A DNA stretch of 64,000 bases from Acidimicrobiia bacterium (GCA_041676705.1 JBAYRL010000001.1:62001-126000); one strand, 5' to 3'. Positions 24,605 through 34,095 are shown, numbered from the stretch's first letter. A program made the numbers and translations. Notes: generated by a model from the letters alone, not told the origin.

Positions 24605-25337
24605 GGAGGAGCGGTTGTTAGACGAACTGGATAGTTGGATACGAGAAAATCCGGCTATCTGGCCCGAGCCGGGCCCGGCCCAAATCACCGATGAATCTAT
24701 GGCTGGCATTGCTCAAGGAATTTGGGCCAATTCCCAAGTATCGCAGCTGCCAAAGCCGTCACCTAACCCATGGCTACGAGCCATCTTGGGGGCCGTCATA
24801 GCGGTATTCCTCGGCGGGGGCGTGGCTTGGGCGGCTGGGGTTTGGAATCCTGGGCAACCCCAAAACGTGGAAGATGGCGTGATTTGTCGTGAGGCATCGA
24901 ATTTATCGGCTCGTGGGGTGGGTGTAGCTGGGGTCAATGATCCACTGATTGCTTGCCTTAATGCTTGGGAAGATGGCTTAGTCGGCACTGGTGTTGAAGT
25001 GCCTGAGAACCTAGCGGCTTGTATTGGCCCTAATGGTCGTCTGGAGGTTTTCCCCGGCTCAGATGAAATATGCGAAGAGCTGGGTCTAGTAGCGGCCGAA
25101 ACAGAACTCAGCCCCCACAACCAGGCGGTGTTGGCTCTCAGTGATCGATTACGAGCCGAAATTAACGACGCTCCTTGTGTCGCGGTAGCCGAGGTGGCTA
25201 AGCGGGCAGAAACCATTGCCGCCGAAGAAGGTTTTGCCAACTGGAGAGTCACCATTGCGCGTGGCCATCAACGAGGCCAATGCGGATGGGCAGTGATGGA
25301 CTCACAAGCCCAAACCATTGTGGCTGCCCGTCGTTGA
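24588..25337 (+). CDS. membrane protein, likely partner of the sigma-like gene
   Basis: About 60 cytosolic residues, one membrane helix (residues 62-86, LRAILGAVIAVFLGGGVAWAA) and a roughly 160-residue outer domain with six cysteines (ICREAS, IACLNA, AACIGP, EICEEL, APCVAV, QCGWAV). The position directly after a sigma-like gene, overlapping it, suggests an anti-sigma factor, but no zinc-type HxxxCxxC motif is present. Start is GTG 24588 or ATG 24597. The family is not recognised. Confidence 0.7.
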   Translation: MKTMVKEERLLDELDSWIRENPAIWPEPGPAQITDESMAGIAQGIWANSQVSQLPKPSPNPWLRAILGAVIAVFLGGGVAWAAGVWNPGQPQNVEDGVICREASNLSARGVGVAGVNDPLIACLNAWEDGLVGTGVEVPENLAACIGPNGRLEVFPGSDEICEELGLVAAETELSPHNQAVLALSDRLRAEINDAPCVAVAEVAKRAETIAAEEGFANWRVTIARGHQRGQCGWAVMDSQAQTIVAARR

Positions 25338-25384
25338 TGCGGTCAGTCGGGTTTCTTATCAACGCATCAAAGTCGAAGTGAAGG

Positions 25385-25897
25385 ATGAATGAGTTGAAAT
25401 ATCTACGAATTTTAAGTGTGGCTATCGTTCTAGCGTTGGCTGCGGCCTGCGGAGCCGAAACAGCCGCTGATGTGTCTGCCAAGCTAGGGGAAGTGGCCGG
25501 TTCGGGGGCTGGGTCTAATGAGGTAAGTAGTGGTGAACCTACAGACTCTAATGCCACCTCGGTGGCCGACGTGGTGGCGGTTTTTGATAGCTATAGCTCG
25601 GTTCAAAATCAACGGATCCAAGCATTTATTTCCAGGGAGTTAGCTATCGCCACCAACGAATGTTTGCTTGATGAGGGTGCTGAGCCGCTTACGCTTTCGC
25701 CTATGCCGGGCATTGATGATCCCATCTGGCAAGCGAACAAGAATTTCCCTGACATTGAGGCATTAGAGCTGAACGGTTTTATTGAAGTACCCGGAATACC
25801 GGCTAAACCGGAAGATTTCGTCGGAAACTCGGCGGAACGTGACGCGCAGTTAGCCCGCTGCCAGGCGGTTGCCACCCAAAACGGCCCCGGGGCTTGA
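25385..25897 (+). CDS. putative lipoprotein
   Basis: A 170-residue protein with a lipobox signal peptide (LSVAIVLALAAACG; Cys at residue 22 or 19), then a Gly/Ser/Thr-rich spacer and a small domain with two further cysteines (NECLLDEGAEP, ARCQAVAT). Start may be ATG 25385 or TTG 25394, the latter with AAGGA 8 bases upstream. Anchored outside the membrane. No family recognised; it follows the sigma-like and membrane genes and may be co-transcribed with them. Confidence 0.75.
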   Translation: MNELKYLRILSVAIVLALAAACGAETAADVSAKLGEVAGSGAGSNEVSSGEPTDSNATSVADVVAVFDSYSSVQNQRIQAFISRELAIATNECLLDEGAEPLTLSPMPGIDDPIWQANKNFPDIEALELNGFIEVPGIPAKPEDFVGNSAERDAQLARCQAVATQNGPGA

Positions 25898-25982
25898 CCG
25901 CCATAGAAATTGTCCCTGACCACGTCGTTCCTCTAACGTGGCACCTCCCTAGGTTTGAAATGAATCGGGGAGGGAGAACGAG

Positions 25983-26780
25983 TTGCGGCTCTTATGGGAG
26001 GTCACGCGCCGCAGCTTCCGTCGATGGTCCACCTATCGGCTGGCTACGGCCGCTGGAGTGTTTACCAATACCGTTTTTGGCTACTTGCGCGCCTACATCT
26101 ATATCGCTGTAGCTGCAGTAGGTGGTGGGACCGCCTCGGGTTGGACACAACAAGAGCTAATAACTTTTGCCTTTGCCACCCAAGCCCTCCTGGCCTGCAC
26201 TGGCGCTTTTGGTGATTCTGAGCTTGCCGACCGCGTTAGAAGCGGTGATGTAGTGGTTGATTTCTACCGGCCCGTAGACCTTCAGGCTTGGTGGCTCGCC
26301 GCCTGGATGGGCAAGTCAAGCTTTTTGCTCCTGGCACGAGGAATCCCACCCATTTTACTAGGCGCTATTGTGTTTGACCTGGACTTTCCCCACAGTATTG
26401 GGATGTGGTTGGTGGTGCTACTTTCGCTGGTGCTGGCCTCGGTGATTGGATTCACCTTGCGATTTCTAATCTGGCTAACCACCTTTTGGCTTCTCGATAA
26501 TCGGGGCCTCGACCAACTGGTAACCCTCACCCTCACTTTCTTCGGTGGGTTGTTGCTCCCGATCACCATGTTTCCGCACACGCTTCAAATTGTGGCGAAG
26601 CTGCTGCCTTTCGCTGCCATGGCTCAGCTACCCGCCGAGCTGTTTATCGGTATCCACGAGGGAGCGACTGAAATTCTTTTGGTGCTTGGCACCCAAGTAT
26701 TCTGGCTGGTGGCGCTTGGTCTGGCTGGCCGGCTGCTACTGCAGGTTGCTACCCGAAAAGTGGTGATTCAAGGTGGCTGA
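25983..26780 (+). CDS. ABC-2-type exporter permease (first subunit)
   Basis: A 265-residue membrane protein with about six helices, matching the ABC-2 permeases of the COG4587 type (RLLWEVTRRSFRRWSTYRLAT at the N-terminus, DRVRSGDVVVDFYRPVDLQAWW in the cytosolic loop). TTG start with GGGAGGGAGA upstream. It overlaps the second permease by 8 bases. With the next two genes it makes a heterodimeric exporter; homologues of this three-gene type export organic cations such as viologens in cyanobacteria, but the substrate here is unknown. Confidence 0.88.
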   Translation: MRLLWEVTRRSFRRWSTYRLATAAGVFTNTVFGYLRAYIYIAVAAVGGGTASGWTQQELITFAFATQALLACTGAFGDSELADRVRSGDVVVDFYRPVDLQAWWLAAWMGKSSFLLLARGIPPILLGAIVFDLDFPHSIGMWLVVLLSLVLASVIGFTLRFLIWLTTFWLLDNRGLDQLVTLTLTFFGGLLLPITMFPHTLQIVAKLLPFAAMAQLPAELFIGIHEGATEILLVLGTQVFWLVALGLAGRLLLQVATRKVVIQGG

Positions 26781-27585
26781 AGCCCGCTTGCTCCTACGCA
26801 CCTACCGCCATTTAGTAGCGGCCAAAATCCGTTCGGATTGGCAGTATCGACTTTCGTTCATGTTTTTTCTCGCTGCCCAGTCAGTAGCCACCGGCCTCGA
26901 CTTGGTAGTCATACTGATTTTGTTCCAAGTGGTGCCCAGCTTGGGAGACTGGAATGTTAGCCAAGTAGCGGTTCTATACGGTCTAACCACCTTGTCTTTT
27001 AGCCTCGGTGACATATTCATCAGTCAAGTGGAGACGGCGGCGGTGCATATTCGCCAAGGAACCTTCGATCGGTTCTTGCTGCGTCCGCTGCCGATCTTGG
27101 TTCAGCTTTCAGCCTCCGAGTTCGCCCTGCGCCGGGTGGGGCGATCGATACCGGCTTTGGCTGCTTTAGCGGTGGCACTGACTACCGCCGATATTGCTTG
27201 GAGTGTCGACCGGGTGCTGCTAATCCCTCTTACTGTGGCCTCGGGAATTGTAATTTTTGGCAGCGTTTGGGTGGTTACCTCATCAATTTCCTTCTGGGCC
27301 GTAGGGGCACAAGAGGTGGCCAACTCGTTCACCTATGGAGGCTCGTACGCGCACCAGTATCCGTTGCATATCTACAGCGAATGGGTACGAACGCTCTTGG
27401 GCTGGATAATTCCAATGGCTTTTGTGGCGTATGTACCGGCGCTTTATTTGTTGGAAGCACCAAACCCCCTCGGTCTGCCGTATTGGTTGGCCTTGGCTAC
27501 GCCGTTGGTGGCCATAGCTTGTGCTGGGGTAGCCAAAGGCGTGTGGGGTCTCGCGATTCGTAGTTATCAAAGTACGGGAAGCTGA
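26773..27585 (+). CDS. ABC-2-type exporter permease (second subunit)
   Basis: A 270-residue membrane protein of the COG3694 type with about six helices: MFFLAAQSVATGLDLVVI, the VRQGTFDRFLLRPL-type loop (here IRQGTFDRFLLRPLPILVQ), SYAHQYPLHIYSEWVRTLLG and a terminal helix pair. It partners the preceding permease. GTG start inside the preceding gene's end; only one base separates its stop from the ATPase ATG. Confidence 0.88.
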   Translation: MAEARLLLRTYRHLVAAKIRSDWQYRLSFMFFLAAQSVATGLDLVVILILFQVVPSLGDWNVSQVAVLYGLTTLSFSLGDIFISQVETAAVHIRQGTFDRFLLRPLPILVQLSASEFALRRVGRSIPALAALAVALTTADIAWSVDRVLLIPLTVASGIVIFGSVWVVTSSISFWAVGAQEVANSFTYGGSYAHQYPLHIYSEWVRTLLGWIIPMAFVAYVPALYLLEAPNPLGLPYWLALATPLVAIACAGVAKGVWGLAIRSYQSTGS

Positions 27586-27586
27586 A

Positions 27587-28579
27587 ATGACATCAGGGAA
27601 CCAAAAACCAGCCACTAGCAGTAAGGGCCCCGCGCTTTTGTGCGAGGAGCTAGGCAAAACTTTCAAGGTTCGTCACCGTGCCGGGTGGATTCGCCGACAA
27701 CGGGTTGATGTGGCCGCGGTCGATGGGGTTTCGTTCACCGTGCAACCAGGTGAAATGGTGGGATATTTGGGCCCTAACGGGGCTGGAAAATCAACTACTA
27801 TAAAGATGCTGACCGGTATTCTCACACCTGGCAGCGGCAAGGTTTCCACCCTAGGTCTGGAACCCAGCCGGCAACGCAGCGACCTCGCTCGACGGCTCGG
27901 AGTTGTGTTTGGTCAACGTACCCAGCTGTGGTGGGACCTCCCACTAGCTGACAGTTTTGACTTGCTGCACTATGTCTATAACACCAATCGCCACCGGCAT
28001 GAATCCAACCTCGAAACCTTTGTTGACTTGCTAGATCTGGGTTCGTTTCTCTCCACTCCAGTGCGGCAACTTTCACTCGGTCAACGTATGCGAGGGGAAC
28101 TTACCGCTGCGTTGTTACACGACCCCGAACTAGTGGTACTTGATGAACCCACCATTGGGCTAGATATTGTCTCCAAGCAGGCAGTTCGGGATTTCTTAGC
28201 GGCCCTTAATCAAGAGCGGGGAACCACGGTGTTGCTGACTACGCATGACCTTGACGATGTTGAAGCGTTGTGCGAACGCATGCTGATTATCGACCACGGC
28301 CAAGTGATTCATGACGGGCGAGTTGATCATTTCAAAACCTCATTTGGCACCGAACGCACGGTGGTAGTTGAGCTGATAGATGAGGCGCCAGCTTTAGAAG
28401 TGGCGGGAGCCAACGTGGTTCGCGTGGAAGGAGCCCGACAGTGGCTGAGTTTCGACCGCCGCCAAACCACGGCCGCCGCGGTGTTGGCGGGCATAGTGGC
28501 GGTGGCCCCCGTGCATGATCTATCGATTGAAGAACCCGATATCGAAGATCTCGTTCGTCAGGTGTACGCCCGCAGTTAG
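27587..28579 (+). CDS. ABC exporter ATP-binding protein
   Basis: A 330-residue ATPase of the COG4586 type that powers the two permeases upstream. Walker A GPNGAGKST, Q-loop VVFGQRTQLWWDL, signature LSLGQRMR, Walker B LVVLDEPTIGLD and H-loop TTHDLDDV are all intact. The long N-terminus before Walker A and the LWWDL segment are typical of this subgroup. The C-terminal 70 residues form a regulatory extension. The three genes overlap or nearly touch, forming a clear operon. Confidence 0.93.
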   Translation: MTSGNQKPATSSKGPALLCEELGKTFKVRHRAGWIRRQRVDVAAVDGVSFTVQPGEMVGYLGPNGAGKSTTIKMLTGILTPGSGKVSTLGLEPSRQRSDLARRLGVVFGQRTQLWWDLPLADSFDLLHYVYNTNRHRHESNLETFVDLLDLGSFLSTPVRQLSLGQRMRGELTAALLHDPELVVLDEPTIGLDIVSKQAVRDFLAALNQERGTTVLLTTHDLDDVEALCERMLIIDHGQVIHDGRVDHFKTSFGTERTVVVELIDEAPALEVAGANVVRVEGARQWLSFDRRQTTAAAVLAGIVAVAPVHDLSIEEPDIEDLVRQVYARS

Positions 28580-28733
28580 TGTCACAGCGTCAGCTTGGCC
28601 TGGTCAGCGACCATCAGCTGTTCACCACGGCGTAATGATGAACGCAACCTGCCTCTGATTAAACAATGTCCTCCAATTAAACACTGTTACAACGGCCGAG
28701 ACTCTCAATAAGTGTGGAAAGTAGCGCTACAAT

Positions 28734-28979
28734 ATGTCTATGGGTGTAAGCGACACGACTACCATTAGAGTCACCAAGGCAACCCGAGACGTCCTCGCCC
28801 AACTAGCCTCGGAACGGGGTATCTCGGTAGCAGCCCTCGTAGCCGAATTTGCTGAGGAGGAGCGGCGACGAGCGGTGTTCGCATCCGAACGTTCGGCAAC
28901 CCGCCAAGATTTACAAAATACTGCTGTCGAAGACGAGCTGGCGGACTGGGAACAGTCGCTCGAAGATGGGTTTGATTGA
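28734..28979 (+). CDS. orphan ribbon-helix-helix antitoxin-like protein
   Basis: An 81-residue protein starting with an RHH-type DNA-binding segment (TTTIRVTKATRDVLAQLASERGISVAALVAEF), then a charged helix and an acidic tail (ELADWEQSLEDGFD) as in MazE/VapB-type antitoxins. The toxin that should follow is missing: 31 bases later comes the end of the opposite-strand menB. A TACAAT -10 box lies at 28728-28733, so the ATG at 28740 (second in frame) could be read leaderless. Regulator or relic. Confidence 0.75.
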   Translation: MSMGVSDTTTIRVTKATRDVLAQLASERGISVAALVAEFAEEERRRAVFASERSATRQDLQNTAVEDELADWEQSLEDGFD

Positions 28980-29010
28980 GTTGCCTAAGCGGGCTTCTAA
29001 CTTGTAGGGC

Positions 29011-29910
29011 TCAGTAATGCCAGGGGAATGCTGACCAATCGGGATCGCGCTTTTCTAAGAACGAATCGCGGCCTTCAGCGGCTTCATCGGTCATGTATGC
29101 CAACCGTGTAGCTTCACCGGCAAAAACTTGTTGGCCCACCAAACCATCGTCAATCAGGTTGAACGCAAACTTCAGCATGCGTTGGGCGGTTGGACTCTTC
29201 CCGTTCACTTTGGCGGCCCACTCAAGTGCGGTAGCTTCCAACTCGGCGTGAGATACCACGGCGTTAACCATGCCCATCCGATGAGCGTCGGCAGCGGAAT
29301 ATTCATCCCCCAAGAAGAAGATCTCCCGGGCAAACTTCTGGCCCACCTGGCGGGCTAAATAAGCAGAACCAAAACCACCGTCGAAGCTGGCCACATCGGC
29401 ATCGGTTTGTTTAAAACGCGCATGTTCTGCCGAGGCAATGGTGAGATCGGCTACCACGTGCAAACTGTGGCCCCCACCAGCCGCCCACCCCGGCACCACC
29501 GCAATAACTACCTTCGGCATCATGCGGATCAATCGCTGGACTTCCAAAATGTGCAAACGCCCAGTTCGAGCCGGATCGATCGAATCAGAGGTTTCACCTT
29601 CGGCGTAGCGATACCCATCCTTGCCGCGAATCCGTTGATCACCCCCGGAGCAAAACGCCCACCCACCATCGCGTGGGGACGGCCCATTGCCGGTCAAGAG
29701 CACACAACCCACATCTGAAGATTGCCGCGCATGGTCTAAGACCCGATATAGCTCGTCTACCGTGTTGGGTCGAAAAGCATTCCGTACTTCGGGCCGATTG
29801 AAAGCCACCCGAACAGTGCCGTGAGCCTTGGCCCGATGATAGGTGATGTCGGTGAGCGTGAAACCGGGCACTTCATCCCACGCTGTTTCGTCGAAAATCT
29901 CTGAGACCAT
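29011..29910 (-). CDS. menB: 1,4-dihydroxy-2-naphthoyl-CoA synthase
   Basis: Crotonase-fold enzyme that closes the naphthoquinone ring in menaquinone synthesis. MenB features are clear: YHRAKAHGTVRVAFNRPEVRNAF, GGWAFCSGGDQRIRGKDGY, VPGWAAGGGHSLHVVADL with the oxyanion glycines, FKQTDADVASFDGGFGSAYLARQVG, and the C-terminal FLEKRDPDWSAFPWHY. Length 299 is normal for actinobacteria. No other men genes are in the window. Confidence 0.96.
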   Translation of the reverse strand: MVSEIFDETAWDEVPGFTLTDITYHRAKAHGTVRVAFNRPEVRNAFRPNTVDELYRVLDHARQSSDVGCVLLTGNGPSPRDGGWAFCSGGDQRIRGKDGYRYAEGETSDSIDPARTGRLHILEVQRLIRMMPKVVIAVVPGWAAGGGHSLHVVADLTIASAEHARFKQTDADVASFDGGFGSAYLARQVGQKFAREIFFLGDEYSAADAHRMGMVNAVVSHAELEATALEWAAKVNGKSPTAQRMLKFAFNLIDDGLVGQQVFAGEATRLAYMTDEAAEGRDSFLEKRDPDWSAFPWHY

Positions 29911-30025
29911 GCATGAATCCTAGAACGCCGAGCCCAATGTCGAGGTAACGGACGCAGCGGGCGGGCTTCGTGATGGAAACTTTCGTCGGCCTCATGAACC
30001 AACAAGGCAAAGTGGAGCCTTTAGG

Positions 30026-31282
30026 ATGCGAGGTGTGAACAAGCCGTCCTCTGATGACCGTTTTGGTGAACGTGACCGTGGAAGTGACCCTCTGCCAAGC
30101 GGCTGGGGCAACAGCCGAGATACCACCAACGGGAATCATGACGACGCAACACGAATCTGGGCCAAACCTGAGGTGGCCGCAGAACCGGCACCAAAGCGCC
30201 AATACTATGTACCCGCCGATGCCGCGGGTGCACCGTCGGTGGCTACAGCAACTCCACCAGCACCACCTGTTGTGCCCCCAGGGGCTCCGCCGGGCTCATT
30301 TCCTGGGCGTTCACCCAAACCGAAACGTATCAAGTCGCGTCGAAGAAAGGGCCGCATCATTGTTATCTTGCTGTTAGGACTTGTTGCCCTGCTTCTGGTG
30401 AGTGTGCTTTTTGGCGCCTGGCAATTTTCACGTATCAAAAAGGTTCCAGTGGGAAACTCTTTGGCTACCGGAAGCGGTGCGGGAACCAACTATTTGTTGG
30501 TGGGTTCTGACAGTCGTGAGGGCTTCGACCCCAATTCCCCTAATGCCGGGGCGGTGATAATTCCTGGGGCTGAGGGCGATGAAGGCCAACGTTCTGACAC
30601 CATGTTGGTTCTGCGCCTAGGTGCACCCGGTGGGTCAATTATGACTTCTGTTCCACGAGACTTGTGGGTTACGCGCCACGATGGCAGTCAAGGGCGTATT
30701 AATGCGGCCTTCCGCGATGGTCCAGCAGCCTTAATTACTACTATCCAACAAAGCGTGGGTATTCCTATTCACCACTACGTCGAGGTTGACTTTGTAACCT
30801 TTGCCGGTCTGGTTGACGCTGTGGGTGGAGTTAACATTGAAATACCGCATCCCGCCCGAGATACACATTCGGGTCTGGATCTGCCTGAAGCAGGAGTTGT
30901 GCGCCTCGATGGCGTACAGGCTTTGGCCTACGTGCGATCACGCTTCTATGAGGAACAAGTAGAAGGCCAATGGGTCCGAGACCCCACTGGTGACCTGGGC
31001 CGAGTATTGCGCCAGCAAAACTTCTTACGGGCTGTTATGGGCGAAGTTAGTAGCACTAGAAATCCATTGCAGCTGGTCAAGGTATCAAACGCGTTGGCAA
31101 AGGGACTACGAATCGATGATCACATGAGCTTCATGGATGCTTTGCGCTTCGCACGTCAAATGCGAGGGTTGAATCCCGAATCGGTGCCGCTACCCACCTA
31201 CCCGTATCGTACCAGTGGGGGAGCAGCCGTATTGGGCCTGGTAGAACCTGATGCTAATGCTGTGATCGAACGGTTTAAGTAG
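30026..31282 (+). CDS. LytR-CpsA-Psr family wall-polymer ligase
   Basis: Transfers glycopolymers from a lipid carrier to peptidoglycan on the outer face of the membrane. A disordered, Pro-rich cytosolic N-terminus (about 100 residues) with a basic patch precedes one membrane helix (about residues 108-130). The LCP domain has SDTMLVLRLGAPGGSIMTSVPRDLWV, GRINAAFRDGPA, VDAVGGVNIEIPHPARD and the arginine-rich ALAYVRSRFYEE. Start ATG 30026 or GTG 30035. The polymer cannot be deduced. Confidence 0.92.
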   Translation: MRGVNKPSSDDRFGERDRGSDPLPSGWGNSRDTTNGNHDDATRIWAKPEVAAEPAPKRQYYVPADAAGAPSVATATPPAPPVVPPGAPPGSFPGRSPKPKRIKSRRRKGRIIVILLLGLVALLLVSVLFGAWQFSRIKKVPVGNSLATGSGAGTNYLLVGSDSREGFDPNSPNAGAVIIPGAEGDEGQRSDTMLVLRLGAPGGSIMTSVPRDLWVTRHDGSQGRINAAFRDGPAALITTIQQSVGIPIHHYVEVDFVTFAGLVDAVGGVNIEIPHPARDTHSGLDLPEAGVVRLDGVQALAYVRSRFYEEQVEGQWVRDPTGDLGRVLRQQNFLRAVMGEVSSTRNPLQLVKVSNALAKGLRIDDHMSFMDALRFARQMRGLNPESVPLPTYPYRTSGGAAVLGLVEPDANAVIERFK

Positions 31283-31352
31283 GTGGCCGAGAAAGCTCGC
31301 GGCGTTATTGCATACCTAACCTTTAGCTACGCCTTGGCTGGAAGGGCCGTTG

Positions 31353-32015
31353 ATGCCTAACGACGAATTGATTGATGTGTTCGATGAACTTGGCCAGCCA
31401 CAAGGAGTGCTGCCTCGAGACCAAGCCCACCTAGAAGGCCGTTGGCATCAAGTTTTCCATGTACTAATAGTCGCCATGCGGAACACCACCCCAGTGGTAA
31501 TTCTTCAGGAGCGTGCTCACACCAAACTTACATTTCCCGGGTTGCTAGATTTGAGTGCCACCGGCCACCTTCTAACAGGCGAAACCGCCGTCGAGGGAGT
31601 GCGAGAGGTGGCCGAAGAAATTGGGGTCGAACTCAATCCAATCGGGCTCGTTCCACTTGGTGTTCGCCGAGTCGTGGATGAAACACCAGAAGGCGTCAAT
31701 CGGGAATTTGTTAACGTATTTTTGTATCGTGACGAACGTCCGCTGGCCGCTTATAGGCCACGGTCTATCGAGGTTGCGGCGGTGGTAGAGATCCCGATCT
31801 CAGCCGCTTTGGCCCTACTTAGTGGTGAGGCGACAGATTTCAATGCCACCTATTTCAACCATCAGGGACGACTCTCAACGCACCGGATTACACGCAACAA
31901 TTTTGTGCCGGAAGGCCCCACCGTTAAGAGCGATGCGTCCGAGTGGGGCTATTGGCGCACCGTGCTGATCATGGCCGAGCGTTACTTAATGGGAGAACGT
32001 AATCTCAGCATCTGA
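31353..32015 (+). CDS. Nudix hydrolase (isopentenyl-diphosphate isomerase-like)
   Basis: A 220-residue protein with an IDI-like N-terminus (LIDVFDELGQPQGVLPRDQAHLEGRWHQVFHV) and an intact Nudix box (GHLLTGETAVEGVREVAEEIGV). It probably hydrolyses a nucleoside-diphosphate-linked substrate; true IDI activity is unlikely because the IDI metal Cys/His set is not evident. ATG 31353 follows a TTG and has GGAAGG upstream. Convergent with folE. Confidence 0.88.
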   Translation: MPNDELIDVFDELGQPQGVLPRDQAHLEGRWHQVFHVLIVAMRNTTPVVILQERAHTKLTFPGLLDLSATGHLLTGETAVEGVREVAEEIGVELNPIGLVPLGVRRVVDETPEGVNREFVNVFLYRDERPLAAYRPRSIEVAAVVEIPISAALALLSGEATDFNATYFNHQGRLSTHRITRNNFVPEGPTVKSDASEWGYWRTVLIMAERYLMGERNLSI

Positions 32016-32024
32016 GATCTTTGT

Positions 32025-32678
32025 TTAGCGATCCCGCGAAAACCCGATTAAATTCATGGCTTCGCTGCGGGTAGCTTGGTCGGTTTTGAACACCCCTCGC
32101 ACCGCCGAGGTGACCGTGAGCGCACCTGGTTTCTTCACACCTCGCATCGACATACAGAGATGTTCGGCTTCCACAACCACCAACGCTCCACGAGGCTTTA
32201 AGTGCTCCACCAGTGAATCTGCTATCTGGCTGGTCATACGCTCTTGAACTTGGGGGCGGCGAGCAAACCCGTCAACTAGCCTCGCCAGCTTGGAAAGGCC
32301 GGTAATTCGGCCGTCTTTGCCTGGAATGTAGGCCACGTGAGCGCGCCCCATGAATGGCACTAAATGGTGTTCGCATACCGAAGCGAAAGAAATATCTCGG
32401 ATCATGATCATTTCGTCATGATCGGCATCAAATTGCACGTCAAGGTGGGTGGCGGGATTCGAATGGAGACCACTCATTATTTCCACATACATGTCGGCCA
32501 CTCGTTCTGGGGTGCGAATTAACCCATCACGATTGGGGTCTTCACCAATGGCAGCCAAGATTTCACCGACCGCCGCGATTATGCGGTCACGGTCTATTGC
32601 ATGAGTCTCTCTGAGCGGTGATGAACCATTGAGCGCGGTGGCATTAGACACACTTTGGTCAGTGGGTGACATTTCCAA
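32025..32678 (-). CDS. folE: GTP cyclohydrolase I
   Basis: Converts GTP to dihydroneopterin triphosphate, first step of folate synthesis. Zinc ligands are visible in SVCEHHLVPFMGRAHVAYIP and HLCMSMRGV; TPERVADMYVEIMSG and SKLARLVDGFARRPQVQERMT are typical. I keep the TTG start at 32678 because GGGAGGAGAAG lies at ideal distance; an ATG two codons on is also possible. Convergent with the Nudix gene and only 39 bases from the divergent glutaryl-CoA dehydrogenase. Confidence 0.96.
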   Translation of the reverse strand: MEMSPTDQSVSNATALNGSSPLRETHAIDRDRIIAAVGEILAAIGEDPNRDGLIRTPERVADMYVEIMSGLHSNPATHLDVQFDADHDEMIMIRDISFASVCEHHLVPFMGRAHVAYIPGKDGRITGLSKLARLVDGFARRPQVQERMTSQIADSLVEHLKPRGALVVVEAEHLCMSMRGVKKPGALTVTSAVRGVFKTDQATRSEAMNLIGFSRDR

Positions 32679-32717
32679 GACTTCTCCTCCCGAAACACAA
32701 GACTGTAGCGTTGCTGT

Positions 32718-33917
32718 ATGTCAAAGGCCCACACACCCACCCGAGTTGGCGGCGACAAGCCGGAAGATTTTCTCAATTTGTCATCGTTGTTATCAACGGA
32801 AGAGCAACAAATTGTGGCTACTGTGCGTCGCTTTGTAAAAGATCGAATTCTGGCTGAAGTTGGCCAATGGTACGACGAAGGAACATTTCCTGCTCGTGAC
32901 CTGGCACCAGTGATGGGAGAACTCGGCCTTTTGGGAATGCATCTGGATGGGTATGGATGCGCTGGCATGAGCGCTGTCGACTACGGCTTGGCCTGTTTGG
33001 AACTTGAGGCTGGTGACAGCGGACTTCGCAGCTTTGTATCGGTTCAAGGTTCGCTCGCAATGTTCCCAATCTGGGCTTATGGCAGTGAAGAGCAAAAGGA
33101 ACGTTGGCTGCCGGCTATGGCTGCCGGTGATGCCATTGGTTGTTTTGGACTTACTGAACCCGATGCGGGTAGCGATCCGTCGTCGATGCGCACCCGAGCA
33201 GTTCAAGAGCCGAGCGGCGACTGGATTCTGAACGGGACCAAAATGTGGATCACCAACGGCAGCATTGCCGATGTGGCTGTAGTTTGGGCCCAAACCGAAC
33301 GTGGTATCCGCGGGTTTGTGGTGCCAACTGATACCCCAGGGTTTTCATCGAATGCCATAATGGCCAAAGCTTCGCTACGAGCTTCTGTCACCTCGGAACT
33401 GGTATTTTCCGATCTGCGATTGCCGGCGGACGCGGTGCTGCCCGATGTGGTTGGCATGAAGGGGCCCCTGTCTTGTTTGAATGAAGCGCGCTTTGGGATT
33501 CTCTTTGGTGCAGTGGGCGCAGGCCGCGCTTGTTATGAAGCTGCTCTTACTTATGCCAAAGAGCGTGAACAATTTGGTGGTCCCATCGCACGTTTCCAAC
33601 TCACTCAACAAAAACTGGTTGAAATGATGGTAGGGGTGAACCAGTCGCAACTATTGGCCCTGCACCTGGGTCGTTTGAAGGACCAAGGCGACATTTCATC
33701 GGCGCAGGTGAGCTTTGGAAAAATGCATAACGTGCGTGCGGCCCTAGAGATTGCCCGCAGCGCCCGAAGTGTACTGGGTGCCAACGGAATCACACTCGAA
33801 TATCCGGTGATTAGACACATGAACAACCTGGAATCTGTGTACACCTATGAGGGCACTCATGAAATTCATACCCTGGTGCTTGGACAGGCCATCACCGGTT
33901 CGGGTGCCTTCAGCTAG
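32718..33917 (+). CDS. glutaryl-CoA dehydrogenase-like acyl-CoA dehydrogenase
   Basis: FAD enzyme of lysine/tryptophan and dicarboxylate catabolism, oxidising and probably decarboxylating glutaryl-CoA to crotonyl-CoA. The family signatures are present: FGLTEPDAGSDPSSMRT, LNGTKMWITNGSIADVAVVWA, AKEREQFGGPIARFQLTQQKL and, near the C-terminus, ESVYTYEGTHEIHTLVLG with the catalytic Glu. The 399-residue length fits GcdH. Other acyl-CoA dehydrogenase activity cannot be excluded. ATG 32718 has no ribosome site. Confidence 0.88.
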   Translation: MSKAHTPTRVGGDKPEDFLNLSSLLSTEEQQIVATVRRFVKDRILAEVGQWYDEGTFPARDLAPVMGELGLLGMHLDGYGCAGMSAVDYGLACLELEAGDSGLRSFVSVQGSLAMFPIWAYGSEEQKERWLPAMAAGDAIGCFGLTEPDAGSDPSSMRTRAVQEPSGDWILNGTKMWITNGSIADVAVVWAQTERGIRGFVVPTDTPGFSSNAIMAKASLRASVTSELVFSDLRLPADAVLPDVVGMKGPLSCLNEARFGILFGAVGAGRACYEAALTYAKEREQFGGPIARFQLTQQKLVEMMVGVNQSQLLALHLGRLKDQGDISSAQVSFGKMHNVRAALEIARSARSVLGANGITLEYPVIRHMNNLESVYTYEGTHEIHTLVLGQAITGSGAFS

Positions 33918-33987
33918 CAGATTCAGCTTAGGCGAGTGAAACCCTCGCGCGATTTGGGGGAAAGCAAAAGTTAGCTATAGTTGATTT

Positions 33988-34078
33988 CACCACGGGAGCC
34001 CGGAAACGGGCTGAGAGGGAAAAGCAATTTTCCGACCGTTTGAACCTGATCCAGGTAATGCTGGCGCAGGAAGGATTC
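33988..34078 (+). ncRNA. TPP riboswitch (THI element)
   Basis: All conserved blocks occur in order: GGGCTGAGAGGG with the P2 stem CCCG/CGGG, the variable P3 hairpin GGAAAA/TTTTCC, CCGACCGTTTGAACCTGATC, and CAGGTAATGCTGGCGCAGGAAGG. It binds thiamine pyrophosphate. A TATAGT -10 box lies at 33976-33981, which would start transcription right at the aptamer. It controls the thiBPQ transporter just downstream. Confidence 0.96.
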
Positions 34079-34095
34079 TCAGCCTCGGTTTTGTG

